Shown piece by piece: positions 4,536 to 9,734 of a stretch of 9,734 bases of DNA. Source of the stretch: Candidatus Poseidonia sp. Its GTDB lineage: Archaea; Thermoplasmatota; Poseidoniia; Poseidoniales; Poseidoniaceae. The position numbers and the translations under genes are program-made. Position 1 is the stretch's first letter; each line of letters begins with the position of its first letter. The notes under the pieces were generated by a model. That model was given only the letters and a program-made list of their open reading frames with translations. It did no database searches and was not told the origin of the DNA. The DNA is taken from NCBI GenBank assembly GCA_023254365.1, contig JALRLQ010000055.1, positions 1 to 9,734 of the forward strand, given 5' to 3'.

Positions 4536-6824
4536 TCACGCGCTTTTCATCAAGTTTTTCTCGCACTCACTCAGGCGCGTCTTGGCTAATTGGTTGTCCG
4601 CATCAATGCTCAACACCGCCCTCCAAGCCGTTTCAGCCTCGGCCATGTTACCCAAGCCGTGATGATGAGCTGCAATTCGGAGGCGGGCGTCAAGATGGTT
4701 TCCATCGCAACGAACGGCCGCTTCGAAGTCGGACAGGGCATTGTCGATTTTGTTGAAGTGGAGATAATACAACCCGCGCTGGTGCCACGCTGGTGCATGG
4801 TCGGGTGATTGACGGAGTGCATCGTTGAGCGGGCCTTCCGCCCGTTCGGCCCGATCCATACCCATGTAACACGCACCCAACTGGGTGAGGGCGTGGGTGT
4901 GGTGAGGGGCTTGTTCAAGCACGTGTTTGAATTCCTTGGAAGCCAATTCCCACTCGCCGAGGTGCATGAGGGCGTCGCCTTTGCGAACGCGAGCCACCGC
5001 CAACTGGGGGGCCAAATCAAGCAAGATATCGGCGTCGTCAAGCGCCTTTTGGGATTCATTCAGCCCCATGTGCACTGAAATTCGATTCAAGCGCCCACGA
5101 ATGTGGCCCGGGTCGGCTGTCAAACAATCGCTGTAGTGATACAGGGCTTGTTTCAGTTGTCCTTTGATAGCGGAAATGTTTCCTCGAATGTAAGCAGTGG
5201 TTGCGTTTTGTCCGTGAACCTCGGCAGCATCAACGTGCGAGAGCGCCATTTCAACCTCACCCATGTCCAGAGCCAAAAGAGCCCCCTCGCAAGCGACGGA
5301 CGGGTTGTTGTCGTCCAGCAGGCGGCTGGCTCGATTCAACGATTCGCTGGCTGTCTCGAGGTTCTTGAGCATGCGTTGGGTTCGGGCAAGGCCGAGCCAT
5401 GCAACACCCAATTCTCGGTTCAACTTCAGAGCACCGTTGAACGCCTCCACGGCGTCTTGGAGGAGGGTTTCGTCCGTCTTCCCCGTGCCATCACGCAAGC
5501 GGTCGGCGTGAGCGAGGTGGAGGCGACCTTCCACCGTGTGGAGAAGGGCATGGTCAATACCGTCCGGGGTGTTCTTGAGCAGGGTTTCCGCCTCGTCAAT
5601 GCGGTGTTGGAGAAGGTAGTGGCTTGCAACACGTGCACGCAACTCGCCGCTCGAGGGTTGGCGTTCAATCGCCGTCAGCAACGTCTCCTCGGCAGCCACC
5701 GTTGAACCTTCGAGCGCAAGCAACTCCGACTTCAGGAAAATCGAATCAACGCCACCTGCATCGAGGGCTACGGCGTGGGTGACGGCCTTCAGCGCATCAC
5801 GCTCATACCCCTGTTTTCGAGACAGGAGGCGGGCTTTGAGGGCCCATGCCTCTCCGCATTGGCGGTCGAGGGTGAGGCATCGTTCGTTGGCTTCCAAGGC
5901 GAGTTCGTGTTCTTCCTCGGCCTCCAACAGCTGGGCATAGGTCAACCAGTCTTCTGAGCGGTCCGGGTCTTTTTCGAGCGCTTGCGTGATGGCTTCAATC
6001 GCTTCGCTACGAGCACCTGCTCGAGCACGAAGCCCGGAGAGCAAGGACCGGTCAGCAGCCGTATCGACACCGAGTGCTTCGAGACGACGTACGGCACGCT
6101 CGGCCTCGCCGTCTCCCATGGATGCTAACAAGTGCGCATGAGCCCGAAGGAGGGCGGGGTCGTCGGGTGTCAACTTCATCCGAGCCTCCAACCAATGACG
6201 GTAAAGGTCGTCGTCCCCACGGAGGCGAGCAATATGCTCCAATCCTTCCAGGACACTGGCGTGTCCCGGAGAAAGTTGGTAGGCCACACCGAGGGCGTGT
6301 TCTGCCCATTCATAGTGCTGGAGATGGCAGGCAGCAAGTCCGAGGCGGTGCGCCGTGTCCGCGTCCAAATGAAGCGTGGTCATGGTCAACTGATGGCGAT
6401 CAAACACGGCCAAAAGGCGACGAAGTAAACTCAAATGGTTCACAGAGAGCGTTGGTTCAGTCGAGGACTCGGTGGATTGGTGCTGAACGATGGCTCGAAG
6501 CACTTCGCACGCTTGGCCGATGTCAACATGCTGAAATTCATCGCCTTCGTGGTGAAGTAGGAACTGATGCACAGAGAGCGAGGCGTCGATCTCCGGATGG
6601 ATGGCTCGTAAGGCGTTCATCGTTGCTTGAACCGTCTGAACATCCTTGCGCACGACATCGGTGGCGGTGTTCAGATGGTGGAAATGGGTTGCTTGCGATT
6701 CCCTCAGGAGCGTCTGCATGTCGAGAAGTCGAATCATCTTGCGATTCACCGTCAACATCCAATACCCGGCCGCACCCGCAAGACCGATTGAAAGCGTTCC
6801 TAAACCGATGGCGAGCAGACTCAT
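4536..6824 (-). CDS. Membrane-anchored TPR-repeat protein, 762 residues
   Basis: A scaffold-type protein without a visible catalytic domain. Residues 3-25 form an N-terminal membrane helix (LLAIGLGTLSIGLAGAAGYWML), read as a signal anchor. Residues 26-115 are helical and probably coiled. From about 155 to 755 there are tetratricopeptide repeats: at least fourteen helix-B signatures can be counted. The last six begin at 560, 594, 628, 662, 696 and 730, exactly 34 residues apart, for example ALYHYSDCLTADPG and ALDDADILLDLAPQ. TPR arrays bind proteins or peptides, so this should assemble a complex at the membrane; on which side is not certain. The ATG at 6824 has a TATA-like CCATAAAG 27 bases upstream and also GAGGG 4 bases before it. 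Next in the series, after 19 bases, is the tail-anchored hexad-repeat protein, a likely partner. Confidence 0.93.
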   Translation of the reverse strand: MSLLAIGLGTLSIGLAGAAGYWMLTVNRKMIRLLDMQTLLRESQATHFHHLNTATDVVRKDVQTVQATMNALRAIHPEIDASLSVHQFLLHHEGDEFQHVDIGQACEVLRAIVQHQSTESSTEPTLSVNHLSLLRRLLAVFDRHQLTMTTLHLDADTAHRLGLAACHLQHYEWAEHALGVAYQLSPGHASVLEGLEHIARLRGDDDLYRHWLEARMKLTPDDPALLRAHAHLLASMGDGEAERAVRRLEALGVDTAADRSLLSGLRARAGARSEAIEAITQALEKDPDRSEDWLTYAQLLEAEEEHELALEANERCLTLDRQCGEAWALKARLLSRKQGYERDALKAVTHAVALDAGGVDSIFLKSELLALEGSTVAAEETLLTAIERQPSSGELRARVASHYLLQHRIDEAETLLKNTPDGIDHALLHTVEGRLHLAHADRLRDGTGKTDETLLQDAVEAFNGALKLNRELGVAWLGLARTQRMLKNLETASESLNRASRLLDDNNPSVACEGALLALDMGEVEMALSHVDAAEVHGQNATTAYIRGNISAIKGQLKQALYHYSDCLTADPGHIRGRLNRISVHMGLNESQKALDDADILLDLAPQLAVARVRKGDALMHLGEWELASKEFKHVLEQAPHHTHALTQLGACYMGMDRAERAEGPLNDALRQSPDHAPAWHQRGLYYLHFNKIDNALSDFEAAVRCDGNHLDARLRIAAHHHGLGNMAEAETAWRAVLSIDADNQLAKTRLSECEKNLMKSA

Positions 6825-6838
6825 TGTCCCTCAGCCGT

Positions 6839-6964
6839 TCAGTTTGGCTTTATGGTCTGCGGAAGAATCCAAGCCGAAACTCGCTGTTTTTGCACCCCTC
6901 CATCCACGCCGTTGACGTCAAGAACCGCTTGAACCATGGCTTCGGCGGCACGACCACCGTTCAT
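6839..6964 (-). CDS. Possible 41-residue ORF before the TPR gene
   Basis: An ATG-to-TGA frame with an RNY-like codon pattern, strongest in its first half (MNGGRAAEAMVQAVLDVNG). It ends 14 bases before the TPR start, where GAGGG could serve as ribosome site. Against it: no recognisable family, no TATA box of its own, and it covers both presumed promoters of the divergent genes. It may be a chance frame. Confidence 0.3.
   Translation of the reverse strand: MNGGRAAEAMVQAVLDVNGVDGGVQKQRVSAWILPQTIKPN
6848..6855 (-). promoter_or_regulatory. TATA box of the TPR-led series
   Basis: CCATAAAG on the minus strand is centred 27 bases before the ATG at 6824, the distance for an archaeal leaderless transcript. 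It would start the transcript covering the TPR, hexad-repeat, thioredoxin-like and zinc-finger-like genes. Confidence 0.5.
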
Positions 6965-6968
6965 ATTG
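6960..6968 (+). promoter_or_regulatory. TATA box of the 912-residue gene
   Basis: TTCATATTG is centred about 30 bases before the ATG at 6994, giving a start site within a few bases of the ATG. It faces away from the TPR promoter, so the 169-base gap is a divergent promoter region. Confidence 0.45.
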
Positions 6969-6993
6969 AAAGCCCTCAAGACCCCGTGCCCTG

Positions 6994-9732
6994 ATGAGGC
7001 GAATGGACGAACACGACGATGTGGGTGACGAGGTCATGCCTCGGCTTGATGCCTTGCAGCGTTTTGGATTCCCTCGGGACGACATGGAAGCGTTCCTCAA
7101 CGAACATGAAGCGGCCCGAGAAGAACGGCTTCAGTGGCTTGAACAGCGACGCGACACCGCTTCAGAAATGGAAGATAGGATGGTGGCCATGGCTCAATCA
7201 ACCACCCGTTCCCTCAAGGCCCTCGATGGATTTCGGGGAGTCATGAACAATCCGTTCACCATCGAAGAAACCTACCTCCAGTTCGAACGCGCCATGAGGG
7301 AACTTGCCCCGTGGGAGCCTCCATTGAACCGTTCGAAAACGACGTGGTACGGGTTGGGATTCGGTGATGAATGGGCCCTGCTTTATCGACGGTTGTTGGA
7401 TTTGGACCCGTCCAGTGATGCGGCAGTTGATGCGCTCCATCGGTTGTTTGAGGTCCCGGAACGGTACGATGAGGTGTTTCGCCACTTGGAAACCGTCCAA
7501 GAGGATGAACGCCGGCAACGCACGATGATGGCTTCGATCGTCGAGGACTTGAATCGGCAAGGCTACGATGTGGGGAACATCGAGGAGTACACACTTCTTG
7601 ACGGCCTTGAAGCCCTGGATGCATGGCAATCGTTCCACAGCACGAGGGAACGGGTTCGCTTGAGCATCAAGCAACTCATCGCCCCGTTTGACGCGGGCTT
7701 GGCACTGGATTTCGAACAGCGTTGCAACGCACTCTCCCACCTTGACATGCAAGACGACTTGGCTGCGTTGCAAACCGAAGTCAACCAGTTGTCTCAAACA
7801 CTCGAAGACCGACGCAAGGCGCTCTCTTCCTCCATCGATATGTGGCGGGCGCAAGGCATTCAGTTCCCCCACGATGGTGACCTGCATCCAAGCGAACTCA
7901 TGGAATGGGAAGCCAACCACGATATGGTTGAGGCTTCCGTTGCTGACCATTTGGCCGTTGTCGAGCGTTGGAAGCGTTTTGCACAGTATTGGCCAACGAG
8001 GGTTGAGGCTTCCAAGGCACTCGTTGGACAACTCGAGCAGACCGCTGCTTTGGTTGACGTCGTCGATGAACTGGATGCGTTGTGGAAGAAAGCCGAATTG
8101 GACGGGTTGGACCTCCTCCAACACTACGAACATGCGGGCCTTGAGGTCGCTCACTGGCGGCAACTCGTGTTTGAGGAGCCGTTGGGGGCACTTGAACGCA
8201 TCATGGCTCGCCGGTTGTTGTTGGACCGAAGGGTGGTGTTGCTGCGTGCATTCAACGATTTGGATGTCTCGTTTTCGGGACAAGACGATGTGGATGTCCG
8301 AGTTCAATTGTTGGCTTCAGAGGACCTGGATGCTGACGTGCTGGAGGAAATGGAAGCGTTTCTCGCCCGTGCGACGAGAAGGTTGGAACGCCATCGCATC
8401 ATGCTTGAGGAGGAGTTGGCCGCCATGCGTCGCGCAGGTACGCTGGGCGAAGAACGCCGAACCGAACAGATGTCCATCGCTGAATTGGAACGTCATGTCT
8501 CAACGATGCAAACCGGCCGAGCAACGCCCGGCCAGGGGGCACCATTGGCCACTGCCCCGCTCTTTCTCGCGTCGCTGGAAAAGGAACTTGACCAGTTGGT
8601 GGAGGACGGTTGGGTCGTGACGAGTTGGGTCGACCAACTTGCTCAAAACCCCGTCGAAGTCGCCCGCGCCCTGAGCAACGCACGCCCCTTCATCGAACAC
8701 CACGCCGCCCTTCGGCGACGTCTCCAACGGCTCCCCTGGCAGCGAGATGTGGCGTTGGCCCTCCGCGTTGAAATGGAACTCAAACAACCTCATCGCTTGG
8801 AAGCGTTGACCAATGCCATTCCTCAATGGGCCACACACCTCGCGAATCGGCCGGTGGAAGACGATGCCTTCATTCTCCGTGTGTGGCAACCTTCGCTTCA
8901 ACGCCCAACATTGGTGCCTGTGCCCGAAGCGATGGAGCGACCGGTGTTGCGGCCAACAACGGTTCTTGACGATGCACACGAAGCCATGCTCGAGGCCATG
9001 GAGCCGTCCCTGGATGAGGACGTTGATGGAGAGGAGGCGGTCGAGGAGGTGCCTCCGATTGAGCCTGTCCGAGCAACGGTGGCCCCGGTGGACGAAGAGC
9101 AAGAAGATTCCATGGATTCGGTCGAAGTGGACATCGCTCCAGAACCTGTCCAAGCGACGGTTGACCCGGTGGAAGAAGACGTCGTTGCTTCAGCATCGCA
9201 GCCCGTTGCATCAACGACTCCTGCATCAACAGAGGCCACCAACGATGCCTTGCGTGAACTCTCCACGCTCCTTGCACTGCTCGGGTTGGCGGACATCGCC
9301 CAAGAACTCGAAACGAACGGAATAGCGGCGGTCATGGACGTTCGACGCGGACTCGCGCAACACGTCAATGTTGAACCGCGTGATGTTCGGGTCGCCCGGT
9401 TGTTGCGGTTAACACTGAGATTGCTTCCGGAAGGAGACGGTGACGATGAGCGACGAGCAGAACTTTTGCGCACGCTCAACGAGATGTTTCCCTCACTCAA
9501 ACGATGGATGCGACGACGCTTGGAGGCGCGTCATTCCGGTGCAAGCGGTGCCTTTCTCGAAGACGCTGAGGCGTTGGGCGTCGCCCTTGAGCGGATCCCT
9601 GGTCTCGGGCGTCACGTGCCGCTGACCAAAGACACCTGGCCACTGCCTCAAGATATGGATGGATTGACCAACGAAGTCAACCGCCTTCATCGAGCCGTCC
9701 ACCTTGCATCGGCTGGTGGCGTCCAAGCCTGA
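6994..9732 (+). CDS. Large helical protein of unknown function, 912 residues
   Basis: I do not recognise this protein. It has no signal peptide or membrane helix and no nucleotide-binding or catalytic motif that I can see. Residues 1-640 are almost entirely helical, rich in Leu, Glu, Arg and Trp. They appear to contain diverged repeats of about 95-100 residues, each with a [LMW]x(2-3)-x-G-[hydrophobic] turn before a helix pair; the glycines at 190, 288, 382 and 482 are 98, 94 and 100 residues apart, with similar sites at 25 and 539. Residues about 645-748 are an acidic, Pro/Val/Ala-rich flexible linker that contains a duplicated PEPV.ATV.PV motif. Residues 750-912 are a C-terminal helical domain (LLALLGLADIAQEL, DVRVARLLRLTLRLLP). 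The ATG at 6994 is supported by a TATA box about 30 bases upstream; a second in-frame ATG follows at 7003. It is complete, ending two bases before the window edge. The divergent arrangement with the TPR gene suggests a shared role, perhaps scaffolding, but that is a guess. Confidence 0.9.
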   Translation: MRRMDEHDDVGDEVMPRLDALQRFGFPRDDMEAFLNEHEAAREERLQWLEQRRDTASEMEDRMVAMAQSTTRSLKALDGFRGVMNNPFTIEETYLQFERAMRELAPWEPPLNRSKTTWYGLGFGDEWALLYRRLLDLDPSSDAAVDALHRLFEVPERYDEVFRHLETVQEDERRQRTMMASIVEDLNRQGYDVGNIEEYTLLDGLEALDAWQSFHSTRERVRLSIKQLIAPFDAGLALDFEQRCNALSHLDMQDDLAALQTEVNQLSQTLEDRRKALSSSIDMWRAQGIQFPHDGDLHPSELMEWEANHDMVEASVADHLAVVERWKRFAQYWPTRVEASKALVGQLEQTAALVDVVDELDALWKKAELDGLDLLQHYEHAGLEVAHWRQLVFEEPLGALERIMARRLLLDRRVVLLRAFNDLDVSFSGQDDVDVRVQLLASEDLDADVLEEMEAFLARATRRLERHRIMLEEELAAMRRAGTLGEERRTEQMSIAELERHVSTMQTGRATPGQGAPLATAPLFLASLEKELDQLVEDGWVVTSWVDQLAQNPVEVARALSNARPFIEHHAALRRRLQRLPWQRDVALALRVEMELKQPHRLEALTNAIPQWATHLANRPVEDDAFILRVWQPSLQRPTLVPVPEAMERPVLRPTTVLDDAHEAMLEAMEPSLDEDVDGEEAVEEVPPIEPVRATVAPVDEEQEDSMDSVEVDIAPEPVQATVDPVEEDVVASASQPVASTTPASTEATNDALRELSTLLALLGLADIAQELETNGIAAVMDVRRGLAQHVNVEPRDVRVARLLRLTLRLLPEGDGDDERRAELLRTLNEMFPSLKRWMRRRLEARHSGASGAFLEDAEALGVALERIPGLGRHVPLTKDTWPLPQDMDGLTNEVNRLHRAVHLASAGGVQA
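9055..9180 (+). repeat. Imperfect direct repeat coding the acidic linker
   Basis: Two ~45-base stretches, at 9055-9099 and 9136-9180, encode IEPVRATVAPVDEE and PEPVQATVDPVEED. They are in frame and 81 bases (27 residues) apart. The copies differ at several bases, so the duplication is not recent. Such repeats lengthen a flexible tether between the helical body and the C-terminal domain. Confidence 0.65.
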
Positions 9733-9734
9733 GT

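Noticed and set aside
4536..6760. A catalytic domain such as a kinase or glycosyltransferase within the TPR protein
   Set aside because: No nucleotide-binding or catalytic motif is visible; the sequence from about 155 to 755 is accounted for by TPR-like units.
7198..8307. Minus-strand frame of 369 codons opposite the 912-residue gene
   Set aside because: The plus frame is 912 codons, has a promoter and stop, and shows internal repeats; the minus frame has none of these.
9589..9624. IPGLG in the C-terminal domain of the 912-residue protein as a helix-hairpin-helix DNA-binding motif
   Set aside because: Only the short hairpin resembles the motif; the flanking helices do not fit and there is no second copy.

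Overview
The window joins two blocks that do not look like the same genome. Bases 1 to about 650 are G+C-rich. They hold, on the minus strand, a FtsB/DivIC-type septum formation initiator and the last ~30 codons of an enolase gene; eno followed by ftsB in the same orientation is the usual alphaproteobacterial order. From about base 670 to the end the G+C is lower, and the genes and promoters look archaeal: promoter-like TATA elements lie 24 to 30 bases before start codons, so transcripts would be leaderless or nearly so. An Lrp/AsnC regulator and several large lineage-specific helical proteins are also present. I infer an uncultured planktonic euryarchaeon of the Marine Group II (Poseidoniales) type, from gene style rather than any search. 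The break falls inside the conserved 3' end of eno, where third-position G+C jumps from 16/30 to 28/30 codons. A metagenome assembly chimera is the simplest explanation; a real recombination or transfer is the alternative.

Layout from left to right: ftsB (minus); a hairpin; eno (minus); an unrecognised 145-residue gene (minus) just upstream of eno and probably co-transcribed with it; a divergent AT-rich promoter region; an Lrp/AsnC-family regulator (plus). Two bases beyond the Lrp stop is the convergent end of a minus-strand series. Read in its own direction, that series runs: a possible 41-codon ORF, a 762-residue membrane-anchored TPR protein, a 303-residue protein with eighteen RLAEE[A/E/T] hexads and a C-terminal membrane anchor, a 180-residue peroxiredoxin/thioredoxin-like protein with a CNHC active site, and a 37-residue four-cysteine zinc-finger-like protein overlapping its end. 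Divergent from the TPR gene, a 912-residue all-helical protein of unknown function fills the right end and stops two bases before the window edge.

The minus-strand series has short gaps or overlaps (14, 19, 43 and -13 bases) and may be one operon. Its two membrane-anchored proteins, with the divergent 912-residue protein, could be a cell-envelope or scaffolding module. No catalytic domain is visible in these three, so that is conjecture. No RNA genes, CRISPR arrays, insertion sequences or phage genes were seen. No stretch over 300 bases is gene-free; bases 1-43 hold nothing I can name.
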